Assembly (NCBI GenBank): GCA_043554545.1
Contig: CP121337.1
Location: forward strand, 3,968,001-4,032,000
Source: UBA7330 sp043554545
GTDB taxonomy: Bacteria > Bacteroidota > Bacteroidia > Cytophagales > Cyclobacteriaceae
Length of the DNA: 64,000 nt
Direction of reading: 5' to 3'
A model generated the notes under the pieces. That model was not told the origin of the DNA. It searched no databases and worked only from the letters and a program-made list of their open reading frames with translations. The position numbers and the translations under genes were made by a program. Below are positions 9,310-20,156 of this stretch, piece after piece; the stretch's first letter is position 1, and each line of letters starts with the position of its first letter.

Positions 9310-9675
9310 TTATTGTATCCTCATTAATCTTTTGAACAGCAGGGCAAATAAAACCCCTAGGCTAGCTCCAACTACATCGGCCAAAAAGTCAAATAGATCT
9401 TTTGATCGATTTGGAATAAGTCCCTGTAATACTTCAGTACCTGCACCTAAAAGAATCGAGATTACTGCTACAAGCAGGATAACCTGTTTTGAGCTCCAGG
9501 TATAAAGCGCCCGCAAAGTCATGAGGAAGCTCCATCCGAGAAACAATCCAAAATGTGCTACCTTATCTTGGCCTTCAAAAAAGTGTTTGGCCAACTCAGG
9601 TGACCCTGGTGAAAGCAGCAACCAAGCCATGATTAAGGACCACACGACCAAAAGGATGGTGGTTAATAATTTCAA
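9310..9675 (-). CDS. VanZ family membrane protein
   Basis: 121 residues with four hydrophobic helices (about 5-20, 40-55, 65-85, 97-113). The signature KVAHFGLFLGWSFL followed by GAGTEVLQGLIPNRSKDLFDFLADVVGASLG is that of VanZ-like proteins. Their molecular role is unclear outside teicoplanin resistance. The start is TTG at 9673-9675, 17 bp after the gcvH stop. VanZ-like genes follow sprA-gcvH in many Bacteroidota, so this is a conserved neighbour and not evidence of resistance. Confidence 0.85.
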   Translation of the reverse strand: MKLLTTILLVVWSLIMAWLLLSPGSPELAKHFFEGQDKVAHFGLFLGWSFLMTLRALYTWSSKQVILLVAVISILLGAGTEVLQGLIPNRSKDLFDFLADVVGASLGVLFALLFKRLMRIQ

Positions 9676-9692
9676 TTTTATTGAATCTAAAA

Positions 9693-10067
9693 TTACTGAC
9701 CGATTAATTCCTTGTATTGTTCAGGAGTCAACAACTTATCCCCTTTATCTGAAATTTTTAATTTGATCAACCAACCAGCTCCATAAGGATCAGTGTTTAC
9801 AACCTCTGGATTAGATTCAATTTCATCATTGAACTCAAGCACTTCTCCAGAAACGGGCATAAAAAGATCTGATACTGTCTTCACTGCTTCTACTGTCCCG
9901 AATATTTCACCAGCAGCAATCTCTTCACCGATTGTTTCCACCTCAACGTAAACAATATCACCCAGCTCACCTTGCGCAAAAGCTGTAATACCTACAAATG
10001 CTACATCACCTTCTATTCTCACCCATTCATGATCTTCTGTGTAACTAAGGTTTTCAGGAATATCCAT
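9693..10067 (-). CDS. gcvH: Glycine cleavage system H protein
   Basis: 124 residues, the lipoyl-carrying shuttle of the glycine cleavage system. The lipoylation site is K63 within FGTVEAVKTVSDLFMP. The opening YTEDHEWV and the closing NTDPYGAGWLIKLK are typical GcvH landmarks. The full length matches the family. The partner P, T and L genes are not in the window; the gene sits between sprA and the VanZ gene, as in other Bacteroidota. Confidence 0.95.
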   Translation of the reverse strand: MDIPENLSYTEDHEWVRIEGDVAFVGITAFAQGELGDIVYVEVETIGEEIAAGEIFGTVEAVKTVSDLFMPVSGEVLEFNDEIESNPEVVNTDPYGAGWLIKLKISDKGDKLLTPEQYKELIGQ

Positions 10068-10108
10068 ATACTTTTTTTTGCCTAAAATTAAATCAATTAT
10101 TTGACACG

Positions 10109-13100
10109 TTACTGTGCAAGCCCAAATCTTAATTGTGTGCCAAAGGCAGTAGTAGCTGTTCGGAATGAACTAACTTTTGGATCCGTCACACTTCGCTCAA
10201 AATACATGGTCAAATCCAGCTTATCATTGAGCTTATATGTAAATGATGGTCTTAATTGAAAGTTTGTATTTCCATTAGTGACGGTATTCTCTCCTTCCAG
10301 TTTTCGCTGAATCGTTTCAGAATCCCTGATCGTCATGCTAACCCTCAATGTCACGTCGTTCTCAAGCGCTATTGTTCTTCCCTGAATCTTAAAAGGTAGT
10401 TTAAAATCCTCCTTAGTAAGTCCAAAATCTAACGTTATGTCATTATTACTAACCTCTGTGATTTGAGCATTAGACATGTTGAGTGACAAGTTTCTTTCTT
10501 TCCGATATTCAATACGTGTAGAAAGGTTCTTTTTAGTACGAATATTGATTCCCATCAGCGGTGAGAATTGCTCAGCTATGGAAACCTGATTGATAATATA
10601 AACAGGCACTAAATTTCCTGTCTGAGGATCGATGATTGTGGCCTCCGGATAATCCAGAATATTGTTATCCAGTGAAATATTGTTATCATATTGCAGCGAA
10701 TTAGTGTAATTATTGACATTAAATGCTGAGCGGTAGCCATGTGTAATGGAAACGGAAGAGAAGATGTCACTTAATCCTGGAAGTTTTGTAAGTCCAGTAT
10801 AATCCAAACGCCAGTTAGGCAATGGAATTGTTGGAAATGGACTGGTACTGGACTGATTTGCATCGGCTCCGGAATAAGCTGCTAAAAAAGATGGAATCAA
10901 AACATCCTGAGAAAGTCTGTTAAACTCACCATTCTGGTTTATCCCCTGCAACCTATCCTGGATAATGTCAATATTCTCTGCAAACTTTTCATAGGTTATT
11001 GAGGTGTTGTCACTTCGATTCTGACCAAATGCAGTCTTTATTGAAAGAAAGGTGATGTTATAGCTTCCTGACCTGGCAGGTGTCAGGCTGGCGAAAGTAT
11101 CAAGGTCACTGCTATACCTAAATATCTCCTGAAAATTTGCCGAGTTGGTTCGTTTAGCATCCAAAGAAATCTTAACATCTGGTGCCGGCTCAATAGCCGC
11201 CTTTATATCAATATCAGTACTAAAAGTTTGCTGAAACGGTGAAGTCAACACCGGACTTCTTGATAGCCAGCCATTCCTGGCTGCATCGAACCTTACATCA
11301 GCGTCCTGGCCACCCAAAATAAAATTCCAGCCAGGAGCATTCATGGAGCTATCCATACCAAACAAGAAAGGTGTGATAACAAAACCAGACATCGTCGTAC
11401 TCTCTCGGATGTTGTAGCTCGCCGTAATTGAACGAAGAGACATCAGAAGTCTGAGAAATGATTTACCTGGCGAAAAACCTGGTGCATCATCGCCCGATTT
11501 TCTACGTGCAGGAGCATTGATTTCCTTTAGGTAATTGATTTTATTGTACAATTTGGTGAAGTCGAGCTTACTCACAACCCCCCGATCCCTTCTGTTTGAT
11601 ATCGTATGTCCAAAAAAGTTATTGGCACTATCGGTCTGATTTAAAGATCCTGCCACCCAATTATAACCCACTGCATACTTGAGGTCTGCACTGACCCAAT
11701 CAGTAAGAGGTAGCTTGTCTAATGGTACTCTAAAAGTAGCATTGATATCCTGACGAAAGTTCTTCATCCGACCAAGGTCTTTTACCTGCTCCCAAATATA
11801 GTCCCGTTCCGCTTGCGTATTGATATCACCTTCAACCGTTGAATCCTCATCAATTACGGCATTCGCTGCAGCGCTGTAGTCAAGGTTGAGATTTTTTATA
11901 GGATTCCAACGCATTGCATAGATTCTATTGAAAGTAAATAGTCGTTCATAATAGGGAAGAATATCCTCAGTTGTCAGTTCTTCATTATATAACTGCGTCT
12001 CTACAAAAGTTCTTCTTAAATCTGTTCTAAAAGAGAAATTGGAAGGAATGGGTGAAAAATTAATATCCTTGATAAGCTTCAACCAGGGACTATTGAAAGC
12101 GTCTACACTTTTAAAGGGTTCAATTACAAAAGCGGAGGGCGAATAATTATAGGCCACTCCACCGGCTTCGGTTTTTTGCAGGTATGTTTCTGTATTTACA
12201 TTGCTTGTAACAATATCGGAGTATGAATAAGAAAGTGATATGTTTTCAACATCAAAAAAATGGTTCTTTGCCTCTGGGTTCACTTTCACCTTACCTACGT
12301 TCGTGAAATTCAGACTTCTTCGAACGCTTCTGTCCTCCACGATTTTTCGATACCTCTCTCTCTCCGTAGCAGATAAAATAGAATTTAGAGAAGCCTCCAG
12401 TGGCACATCAGGGTCAAGAGGGTCAAACTGTGGGGTTGTTCGTGCCTTTTCATAGCTGGCATACATTGGAATCTTTAATCCGGTCTTTTCAGGAAAGAAA
12501 AAACGATCAAGATTTAGGTTAGTAGACAGGTCATATTGAAAAGTCTCCGCACGGTCTCGCTGCTGAATGTTTTCCTGAATCCCTCCAAATCCAATTGAGG
12601 TATACCGTGTAGAGGCATTTACAGTACCCAGATCTGCAAGTTTAGCACTCAAATTAGCATTAGCTGCCCATCCTTTGGTCTTGTCAAATTCAGTAACTCT
12701 TAGTTCATTGGCCCATAGACAAACTGACTTGGATTCGTTGTCATCACTCTTTGGGTTTCTTACACCAATCATCATAGTCAGGATGGTACTTAAATCAGGC
12801 CTTCCTTTCACAGAAAGGGTATATTTTCCATCCCTGGATGGTTGTTGAAACGGTTGTTGAATATTAAACTGACCTCTGTTTCTGGCTGATTTTAAACCTA
12901 AAAGCTCTTCTATTGCAATGTTTATTTCATTTTCAAGTGGCCACAATAACCTTGCGGTCTCGTCATCATTGGTACCCGTCACTCCCAGTGGGGTGATTTT
13001 TAATGGAACCTCAATTTCATAATAGTTTTCTGTGTAGTCAGTTCCTAATCTTAAAAATGCAGTCACCTCATCATCCATCACCATGTCGGCTTTATATGCT

Positions 13101-16100
13101 TCGGCATGAAAAAACATCTTAAGGCGCCCGTAGTTGATTAGGTCAATGTCAATGTTTTTGAAGACTGATCGTGCATCCTGATCCTTTAGATCCTCGACAC
13201 AGATTTGTAGGGACTGTTCGTTTACCTGCCGATTAATCACGGTAGTGTTATCCCTATCTCTTCGGATGCCAGGCGGTACCAGGTATTTACTTTTTACACC
13301 AAGTTCTCCAGTATTATTCTCTTCTATACTTACAACAGATACATTAAAATCAGATGATGACGCCTCTGGCAATTCATAAAATCCAGGTTCCAGCAATGTT
13401 TGTTGATACTTTCTCCATTGGCTACCTACCAACTGTAATTTTGCCATTCTCAATACCACCGGTTGCCTGAAATTGGTCATATACATCCTCATATACCGCA
13501 TGGTTTTAAAACCACTGATATCTCCAACCACATTGTCCGGGTCCCTAATGGGCACTCGGAATAAGTACCAGGTAGCTGAATTGGGATCATTGGCATCTGT
13601 AATTACTTTATCAACAATGTGATGCTTTCCAATTTCCAAATCACCCGGTCTAAGTTGAATCCGATATTCATAGTATTCCTCTAGATCTGAAATGGTGTTG
13701 TCAAGATTTAGATCCTCGTTATCGGGAATATTTGAAGATGACCTGGCAATATCATTTCCGGAATTTGAAGGGGAATTTCCATCTAAACCATTGAACTGCT
13801 TATACCTTTCCAAAACCTTAGCGTCCTGATTGTCTAAATCCGCGCTTAAAAAATATTGAAAATCATCTGCTGAAGGATCATTTCTGATCCGCTCCAGCGC
13901 ATTGTTATTTACGTTTAGCTGATTCAAATAGCTAGAAAAATATTGTCGCTCCAACTCATTGTCAAGGCCATCCAAACCCACATCCTGTGCATCTTGTTTT
14001 GTTCTGTCAAAGGTGTTTATCAGAAAAGGCTCTGTTGTGATTCTCCCCCAATCATTGTAATCAACACGGGATGAATCTCCATTTACCGGCAACCCATTTT
14101 CAAATGCATGACGCCCGTTGTCCTGCATCAAATCCTCAGAAACACTTCCCAGATTAAATACCAATTCACCACCTGTGGTATTATTGGCATTGAAAACACC
14201 ATCGATAACCCTACCTCTTTCTCCTCCAATGAAAGGATCCATCATCCAAAATTCCAGGTATTCGATATTTGTCTTATCAAAATCAACTTCGTTGGTAATT
14301 GCACGGGTGATTCCTCCCCAGTTGTCTTCAGGATTTGGTAAATAACCCTCTGGTGTCAGGTTAGGGTTAAAATTGTAAGGACCCCGCTCATAGGGGTAGT
14401 AAGCAATATCAAATATCCTTTCAGGGGTCTGAAAAAGATTCCGGTCTCTTTGCTTATAAATTTCTTGCGCGATCACTCCTCTGATATAGTGATTTTCCAT
14501 ATCCTCATCTGTAATGTTATCTGGTGCCTGATTGACCAATCCTCCGTTGTTATAAAAATTTGGATCTATCACATACCAGGCAATTTTCGCGCGCTTGTAG
14601 TTCACTCCAAGCTTTGATTGAGGGGTAGAAAGATCAAATTCATCATTCCTGGTCTTTGGGGTGCTGGCAAGATCCCATCCCAGCGATCCGCCTGCCAGGT
14701 TAATAGGCGTGATGGCATTTTCAAAATCATCTATATAGGAGGTTCCTTCCCCATCTACGATGTTGGAAGTCCCGGGGACCATTTGTGCAAACTCCGCATT
14801 GAAACGCAATGAAGAAACCTCCTTGGTACTTATCAGCGGAATAAAATCAATCATCTTGGTTAGAAAATTGGCTTCTGTCTGATAATTAATGTCAAATCCG
14901 TATTTGGTATTACTTGTCGGCTCGTCACCAATCTTATATCGCGTAATTCCACCAGGCCGTTCATTCAGATGCAGCAGTGTACCACCGATGTTGAAATTTT
15001 CATTGAACCGGTAGTCCAACCGGGTACCATAAAGCCACCTGCTTTGGAAGTTGAATAAATCAGCTTTTTCGTAAGAAATGTTGATTGTCTTTCCTGAGCT
15101 AAGTATACCTTCATTAATAATTCTTACACGACCAAGGTTGTAATCTACCGTGTAATCCAGTCCTTCTGTCAATGGGGTATTCCCTGCAGTCACTACCACA
15201 GAACTCTCTGCAATGTTTATTCCGGGCAATACTATCTCACTGGATGATCCAGCATTAAACTTTCCTAAAATGAAATATTTATTTTGCGAGGCTACCTGTT
15301 GGGCATCTGCTCGCGTTGTCCTGTAGAGTGTGTCATAAACATACTTCTCAATTAAGCTGGGTTCGGTAGCAGGATTAAAATACTGCCTGAGGTTACTGCC
15401 AAAAGGCTCTAAGACTGGAAATTGAATATTCCCATTCCTGGTATCAATTGTAACCCCTTCAATAAAGTCAAAAGTTCCATCCCTTTGCTTATCATTGTTT
15501 CTGTTGAGTTGGTCCAGCCCCATTAACTCAATCAAAGGCTTATCTTTTGTTGCTCTTCCCTCATGCAGCGACGGGTTATCAATCCCGGTTCTATCATCCC
15601 GATAGTGTATCCTGAGTGTAAATCCATTCGGCTCAATCTGACTGGCGTTCAGGTTATAAATATTCTTCATCATTAAGTCCCAGGATGGGACCGCTGTATT
15701 AATCTTGTTGGGTCTCAACAATTTCATGAAGATGACCTTATCATCTGAGAATCCTGAATAGTCTTCTGTTAGTTCCCCTACTTTATAGACCTGTCCATTG
15801 TAAGTATACTCATAGGATACAGCCAACGCTTCGTCATTTTGTAGTTTCCTCAGCAGCGTAACATATCCCAATTGCTTATTTACCGTAAATTCATTGTCTT
15901 CCAGTTTTCTGGCTGTTTGGATCAGCACATAATCTGTAGAATTGGTAAACCCAAAGTTATCCTGCAGAACTCCGGATGTTTCTGTGGAGTTTCTTACGCC
16001 TCCTACACCCACTATTGAATTATATAGAAGATTAGCGTCATTATCTGTTGGAACATTTCCATTGCCACTACCTATGTTTGGATCTCCGGGGCGATAGATT

Positions 16101-17254
16101 CTTCTGCCTTCACCAAGGTCCATAAAACCCACGACATTTCTGGTAGTACGTGTATCCTGTGTCCTATTGATCAGGTAAACTTCTACCCGGGTGATGTTTA
16201 CGCCTGAAGTAATCTGTGGCAGATTACCCAGCCAATTTTCATAATTGTCACGAAAGAAATGTCCCAGAAAAAAGTGCCTGTTTTCATCATAATCTGATGC
16301 TCTTACTTCAAACTCTCTCCCTTGAAACCCACTTTCGATGGTCAGTACTTCACTTTGACCCTGTTGTCTGGATAAAACACCGGTGACGAATAGCTTTCCA
16401 AATTGCAATTGCGTTTTTATACCAAAGAGAGACTGAGCGCCTGTCATCAGGCTATTTGAAACTGGCATACTCACGTTTCCAATCTCAATTTTCTTTACAA
16501 TATCCTCCTCATATCCGGTATATTCTACTTTGAGGTTATTCTGGAAGTCAAAGGTGTTGTTATTGTCAAAATTGGCAGTGATTGCTAGTTTCTCTCCTAC
16601 TTTTCCTACAACATTCAATGAAATCTGTTGATTGAAATTGAACCCTCCGTTTCTTTGCTGCCGCAAGGGAATCGCCGGGTTGTTAATTCTTTGAAAGCGA
16701 CCACCAAAATCAAGGTTAACAAATCCATTGGGTTGTATATCTACATAGCTACCACCAAATAACCTGTCAAAAGCCGGACCGACATACAGCCTGGGGATCA
16801 GACTTCTCCCACTGACCGCACTTTCTCCATCCAGGCCTGCCGACCGCTCTTTGAAATACTCGTTGGCAATCTGCTGATCGTTAAACTGATCATATTCCTC
16901 GAAGGTCATGGTGCTCATCGGGCGAAAGTTTAAATCCCCAATGCGTTCATATACTGTATAGTTGATTCCAGAATCATACTCTACCTGAAGATCTATGCTT
17001 GAGGCATCATTTAGCTGTAAGGGTGATGAACTAATGTGGTTTGAAAATGGATCTCCAAAACGGTAACTCGGTTGATAGGCCGGACTATACGATGGCTCAT
17101 AAGGGCCTACCGAGTCTGCAGGAATCGAGTCTCCAGGAATGCTATCTGGTTGTGGAATGTATTGAAAAGAATCATTTATAGCTATGGCGCCTGCTTTCCA
17201 TCCAAATAACATGACTACACTTAGTAGTAAAAGTATGTAGGCTTTTAAACTCAA
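10109..17254 (-). CDS. sprA: Cell surface protein SprA, type IX secretion outer-membrane translocon
   Basis: 2381 residues, the expected size for SprA/Sov, the very large outer-membrane beta-barrel through which type IX secretion cargo leaves the cell. The N-terminus has a signal peptide (hydrophobic residues 5-22). The body is a long series of beta-strand repeats typical of SprA, with many aromatic/Gly alternations, FNVDVG-like strand ends and large Asn/Asp-rich plug loops. The C-terminus ends in a strand (TTAFGTQLRFGLAQ) with strands of alternating polarity. I use the TTG start at 17252-17254 because it preserves the signal peptide; the next in-frame ATG, at codon 15, would truncate it. The gene follows ruvA by 21 bp. 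Presence implies T9SS; gldKLMN and porV are not in this window. Confidence 0.95.
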   Translation of the reverse strand: MSLKAYILLLLSVVMLFGWKAGAIAINDSFQYIPQPDSIPGDSIPADSVGPYEPSYSPAYQPSYRFGDPFSNHISSSPLQLNDASSIDLQVEYDSGINYTVYERIGDLNFRPMSTMTFEEYDQFNDQQIANEYFKERSAGLDGESAVSGRSLIPRLYVGPAFDRLFGGSYVDIQPNGFVNLDFGGRFQRINNPAIPLRQQRNGGFNFNQQISLNVVGKVGEKLAITANFDNNNTFDFQNNLKVEYTGYEEDIVKKIEIGNVSMPVSNSLMTGAQSLFGIKTQLQFGKLFVTGVLSRQQGQSEVLTIESGFQGREFEVRASDYDENRHFFLGHFFRDNYENWLGNLPQITSGVNITRVEVYLINRTQDTRTTRNVVGFMDLGEGRRIYRPGDPNIGSGNGNVPTDNDANLLYNSIVGVGGVRNSTETSGVLQDNFGFTNSTDYVLIQTARKLEDNEFTVNKQLGYVTLLRKLQNDEALAVSYEYTYNGQVYKVGELTEDYSGFSDDKVIFMKLLRPNKINTAVPSWDLMMKNIYNLNASQIEPNGFTLRIHYRDDRTGIDNPSLHEGRATKDKPLIELMGLDQLNRNNDKQRDGTFDFIEGVTIDTRNGNIQFPVLEPFGSNLRQYFNPATEPSLIEKYVYDTLYRTTRADAQQVASQNKYFILGKFNAGSSSEIVLPGINIAESSVVVTAGNTPLTEGLDYTVDYNLGRVRIINEGILSSGKTINISYEKADLFNFQSRWLYGTRLDYRFNENFNIGGTLLHLNERPGGITRYKIGDEPTSNTKYGFDINYQTEANFLTKMIDFIPLISTKEVSSLRFNAEFAQMVPGTSNIVDGEGTSYIDDFENAITPINLAGGSLGWDLASTPKTRNDEFDLSTPQSKLGVNYKRAKIAWYVIDPNFYNNGGLVNQAPDNITDEDMENHYIRGVIAQEIYKQRDRNLFQTPERIFDIAYYPYERGPYNFNPNLTPEGYLPNPEDNWGGITRAITNEVDFDKTNIEYLEFWMMDPFIGGERGRVIDGVFNANNTTGGELVFNLGSVSEDLMQDNGRHAFENGLPVNGDSSRVDYNDWGRITTEPFLINTFDRTKQDAQDVGLDGLDNELERQYFSSYLNQLNVNNNALERIRNDPSADDFQYFLSADLDNQDAKVLERYKQFNGLDGNSPSNSGNDIARSSSNIPDNEDLNLDNTISDLEEYYEYRIQLRPGDLEIGKHHIVDKVITDANDPNSATWYLFRVPIRDPDNVVGDISGFKTMRYMRMYMTNFRQPVVLRMAKLQLVGSQWRKYQQTLLEPGFYELPEASSSDFNVSVVSIEENNTGELGVKSKYLVPPGIRRDRDNTTVINRQVNEQSLQICVEDLKDQDARSVFKNIDIDLINYGRLKMFFHAEAYKADMVMDDEVTAFLRLGTDYTENYYEIEVPLKITPLGVTGTNDDETARLLWPLENEINIAIEELLGLKSARNRGQFNIQQPFQQPSRDGKYTLSVKGRPDLSTILTMMIGVRNPKSDDNESKSVCLWANELRVTEFDKTKGWAANANLSAKLADLGTVNASTRYTSIGFGGIQENIQQRDRAETFQYDLSTNLNLDRFFFPEKTGLKIPMYASYEKARTTPQFDPLDPDVPLEASLNSILSATERERYRKIVEDRSVRRSLNFTNVGKVKVNPEAKNHFFDVENISLSYSYSDIVTSNVNTETYLQKTEAGGVAYNYSPSAFVIEPFKSVDAFNSPWLKLIKDINFSPIPSNFSFRTDLRRTFVETQLYNEELTTEDILPYYERLFTFNRIYAMRWNPIKNLNLDYSAAANAVIDEDSTVEGDINTQAERDYIWEQVKDLGRMKNFRQDINATFRVPLDKLPLTDWVSADLKYAVGYNWVAGSLNQTDSANNFFGHTISNRRDRGVVSKLDFTKLYNKINYLKEINAPARRKSGDDAPGFSPGKSFLRLLMSLRSITASYNIRESTTMSGFVITPFLFGMDSSMNAPGWNFILGGQDADVRFDAARNGWLSRSPVLTSPFQQTFSTDIDIKAAIEPAPDVKISLDAKRTNSANFQEIFRYSSDLDTFASLTPARSGSYNITFLSIKTAFGQNRSDNTSITYEKFAENIDIIQDRLQGINQNGEFNRLSQDVLIPSFLAAYSGADANQSSTSPFPTIPLPNWRLDYTGLTKLPGLSDIFSSVSITHGYRSAFNVNNYTNSLQYDNNISLDNNILDYPEATIIDPQTGNLVPVYIINQVSIAEQFSPLMGINIRTKKNLSTRIEYRKERNLSLNMSNAQITEVSNNDITLDFGLTKEDFKLPFKIQGRTIALENDVTLRVSMTIRDSETIQRKLEGENTVTNGNTNFQLRPSFTYKLNDKLDLTMYFERSVTDPKVSSFRTATTAFGTQLRFGLAQ

Positions 17255-17275
17255 ATAAATGAATTAAGGTAATAC

Positions 17276-17869
17276 TTAGGCTCTTTTTAATGCCAACTTG
17301 ATTAAATCTTCCAGATTAATCTCTTGCTCATTATCTTTCAAAACCGAGTCCACACTTTTCTCAGCAGCGGGTTTGGCTATTCCCAAAGTGGTTAAGGCCG
17401 ATAACGCTTCAGCCCTTAATGTATTGTTAAATTTGATTGAAATATCTGTAGATTTATCCAAAAGACCCTCTTTTTTCATCTTATCTTTTAATTCCAACAC
17501 AATTCGCTGAGCAGTCTTTAATCCAATGCCTTTTACTTTTTGAATAGCGGGTACATTGTCATTCACTATGGCATACTGAAGTTCTTCTGGTGATAAAGAA
17601 GAAAGAATCATTAACCCGGTGCTTGGACCTACCCCTGAAATGGATATTAGTTCAAGAAACCTCTTTTTCTCGGAAGGTTCAGAAAACCCAAAAAGGGTGT
17701 GTGCATCTTCTTTGATATGGAGATGGGTAAACAACTTGACAGTATCGAGATTCTTTACAGCCGCGAATGTACTTAGACTTATTTTCGCTTCATATCCAAT
17801 TCCACCGACATCCACAACCACGTAAGTAGGATCCTTAACTACCAGCTTTCCAGATAAATAATTGATCAT
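17276..17869 (-). CDS. ruvA: Holliday junction DNA helicase subunit RuvA
   Basis: 197 residues. RuvA tetramers bind four-way DNA junctions and load the RuvB motor for branch migration. Domain I begins MINYLSGKLVVKDPTYVVVDVGGIGYEAKI. Domain II carries the two helix-hairpin-helix motifs (LISISGVGPSTGLMIL and VKGIGLKTAQRIVLELKDK, about 72-130). Domain III (about 150-197) is the flexible RuvB-binding part (ALTTLGIAKPAAEKSV). Its start overlaps the malic enzyme stop by 4 bp. RuvB and RuvC are not here. Confidence 0.96.
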   Translation of the reverse strand: MINYLSGKLVVKDPTYVVVDVGGIGYEAKISLSTFAAVKNLDTVKLFTHLHIKEDAHTLFGFSEPSEKKRFLELISISGVGPSTGLMILSSLSPEELQYAIVNDNVPAIQKVKGIGLKTAQRIVLELKDKMKKEGLLDKSTDISIKFNNTLRAEALSALTTLGIAKPAAEKSVDSVLKDNEQEINLEDLIKLALKRA

Positions 17870-20142
17870 TTTTTTTCAGGATTACTTTGGGCGTCTACAA
17901 CAGAAATGGCTACCATGTTGAATATCTCTCTCACTGAGCTTCCTACCTGTAGCACATGTACCGGCTTATTCATACCCATTAGAATAGGCCCAATCGCTTC
18001 AAATCCACCCAACTCCATTAAAAGTTTATAAGCGATATTCCCCGAATCCAGATCAGGGAAAATAAAAGTATTTGCAGGGTTTTTCGCAAGAATACTAAAA
18101 GGATAATTATCCTTCAATAATTGCTTATTCAATGCTACATTGGCCTGAATTTCTCCATCAATGATGAGGTCCGGCCATTTATCCTTTGCCATGGCAACAG
18201 CTTTGGCCATTTTCGTTGGAACCTCTCCTTTAGCCGATCCAAAATTTGAGTACGACAAAGCTGCCATGCTCGGCTCAGTATCAAAAAAGCGAACAGCATT
18301 ATTCGTCAACCCAATGATATCTACCAACGCTTCTACATCTGGATTAAGATTTACAGTTGTATCCGCAAAGAAAAAATTACCCTTTACAGTGCTTAATATA
18401 TACATACCAGCTACCCGATTCACATGCTCTGCGACTCCTATGATTTGCAAAGCAGGAAGCACGGTTTTTGGATAGTCATTTGATAATCCTGAAATCAATG
18501 CATCTGCTTCTCCAAGCTCAACCATCATGGCCCCATAATAATTTCGGCTGACCATCAGCTTTCGTGCCATCCTTAACGTAACACCTTTTCGCTTTCGCTT
18601 CTCATAAAGGTGCTTCGCAAAATCATCCAGCTTTTTATCTTCCTCAACCGGATCGATAATTTGACATGCATCCAGCCCCTCTAATTCATTGGCTTTAATG
18701 ATGGCTTTTATGGCCTTTTTATTACCGAGAAGAATTGGAATAGAAAACCCTTCATCAACTGACATCTGAGCTGCCTTGAGGATATTTACATCATCCGCTT
18801 CTGCAAAAACCACACGTTTTGGGTCTTTCCTTGCCCGTGTAACAACGCGGGATATCAGCCGCTGATCAATTCCTATTCGGTCGAGTAAAGCTTCGTTGTA
18901 CTTGTCCCAGTCTTTTATTTCACCTCTTGCCACACCACTTTCCATGGCAGCTTTTGCCACTGCTGGAGAGATCGTTGTTATCAGTCGAGGATCCAAAGGC
19001 TTGGGGATTAGGTACTCTTTCCCAAACTTGATACTTGTGCTTCCATAAGCCTTCAAGACCATTTCCGGTACCGTTTGTTTGGCTAGTTTAGCGATCGCAA
19101 AAACGGCTGCCTGTTTCATGTCCTCATTGATAGCTGTAGCCCTCACATCCAATGCGCCTCTGAAAATGTAAGGAAAACCCAGAACATTGTTTACCTGATT
19201 AGGGTGATCAGACCTTCCTGTTGCCATGATAATATCCTTTCGGGTCTTCATTGCCAACTCATAGTTGATCTCAGGATCTGGATTGGACAAGGCAAAGACA
19301 ATTGGATCTTTTGCCATCCGTTTTAAGCCCACTGGCTTCAGAATATCAGCTACAGATAATCCAAGGAACATATCCGCTCCTTCCAGGGCTTCCTCCAGGG
19401 TATTTGCTTTTACGTCAGTAGCATATCTGGCCTTTGTCTCATCCAGATTTGGACGGTCCTTTTTGATGACGCCCTTGCTATCCGCCATGACAATGTTTTC
19501 CTTTTTCGCCCCTAAAGCCACATAAAGATCCGTACAGGCAATGGCAGCCCCACCGGCTCCACTGACCACAATTTTTATGTCACCAATCTTTTTTCCATTC
19601 ACTTCAAGGGCATTGATCAATGCTGCACTTGATATGATTGCAGTTCCATGCTGGTCATCATGCATGACAGGGATCTGCATTAGTTCCTTTAGCTCTTTCT
19701 CAATCTTAAAACTTTCCGGAGCTTTTATATCCTCCAAATTGATGCCTCCGAAGGTGGGCTCAAGACTTTTGACAATTTGGATGAACTTATCAGGATCATT
19801 TTCATTGATCTCAATATCAAATACATCAATACCCGCAAATTTTTTGAATAGTACTCCTTTACCTTCCATAACTGGCTTAGAAGCTTCCGGACCAATATTT
19901 CCCAAGCCCAAAACTGCTGTCCCATTTGAGATAACTCCCACAAGATTCCCTTTTGCGGTGTATTTATAAACCAGTTCCGTATCCTTATGGATAAGTTTAC
20001 AAGGCTCAGCAACTCCTGGAGAGTATGCCAACGCTAAATCATGCTGACTGCTTAAGGGCTTTGTGGGTCTTACCTCAATTTTTCCTGCAGGACTTGCTTC
20101 ATGAAAATCAAGGGCTTCATTCTTTCTGATTTTGGCGCACAT
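17866..20142 (-). CDS. maeB: NADP-dependent malic enzyme with C-terminal phosphotransacetylase-like domain
   Basis: 758 residues, the MaeB architecture. The malic enzyme part (about 1-430) oxidatively decarboxylates malate to pyruvate: LALAYSPGVAEPC near 31-43, the metal-binding and catalytic region VMHDDQHGTAIISSAALINAL near 159-179, and the nucleotide-binding fold VVSGAGGAAIACTDLY near 190-205. The C-terminal ~320 residues (RVVFAEADDVNILKAA onward) are a phosphotransacetylase-like domain that in other MaeB enzymes is regulatory and binds acetyl-CoA. It starts 14 bp after the DUF4837 gene stop and overlaps ruvA, so it is cotranscribed with both. Confidence 0.95.
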   Translation of the reverse strand: MCAKIRKNEALDFHEASPAGKIEVRPTKPLSSQHDLALAYSPGVAEPCKLIHKDTELVYKYTAKGNLVGVISNGTAVLGLGNIGPEASKPVMEGKGVLFKKFAGIDVFDIEINENDPDKFIQIVKSLEPTFGGINLEDIKAPESFKIEKELKELMQIPVMHDDQHGTAIISSAALINALEVNGKKIGDIKIVVSGAGGAAIACTDLYVALGAKKENIVMADSKGVIKKDRPNLDETKARYATDVKANTLEEALEGADMFLGLSVADILKPVGLKRMAKDPIVFALSNPDPEINYELAMKTRKDIIMATGRSDHPNQVNNVLGFPYIFRGALDVRATAINEDMKQAAVFAIAKLAKQTVPEMVLKAYGSTSIKFGKEYLIPKPLDPRLITTISPAVAKAAMESGVARGEIKDWDKYNEALLDRIGIDQRLISRVVTRARKDPKRVVFAEADDVNILKAAQMSVDEGFSIPILLGNKKAIKAIIKANELEGLDACQIIDPVEEDKKLDDFAKHLYEKRKRKGVTLRMARKLMVSRNYYGAMMVELGEADALISGLSNDYPKTVLPALQIIGVAEHVNRVAGMYILSTVKGNFFFADTTVNLNPDVEALVDIIGLTNNAVRFFDTEPSMAALSYSNFGSAKGEVPTKMAKAVAMAKDKWPDLIIDGEIQANVALNKQLLKDNYPFSILAKNPANTFIFPDLDSGNIAYKLLMELGGFEAIGPILMGMNKPVHVLQVGSSVREIFNMVAISVVDAQSNPEKK

Positions 20143-20156
20143 AAAATATTGCTTGG

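Noticed and set aside
9310..9675. VanZ gene as an antibiotic-resistance determinant
   Set aside because: It is a conserved sprA-gcvH neighbour in this lineage, and no other van genes are present.
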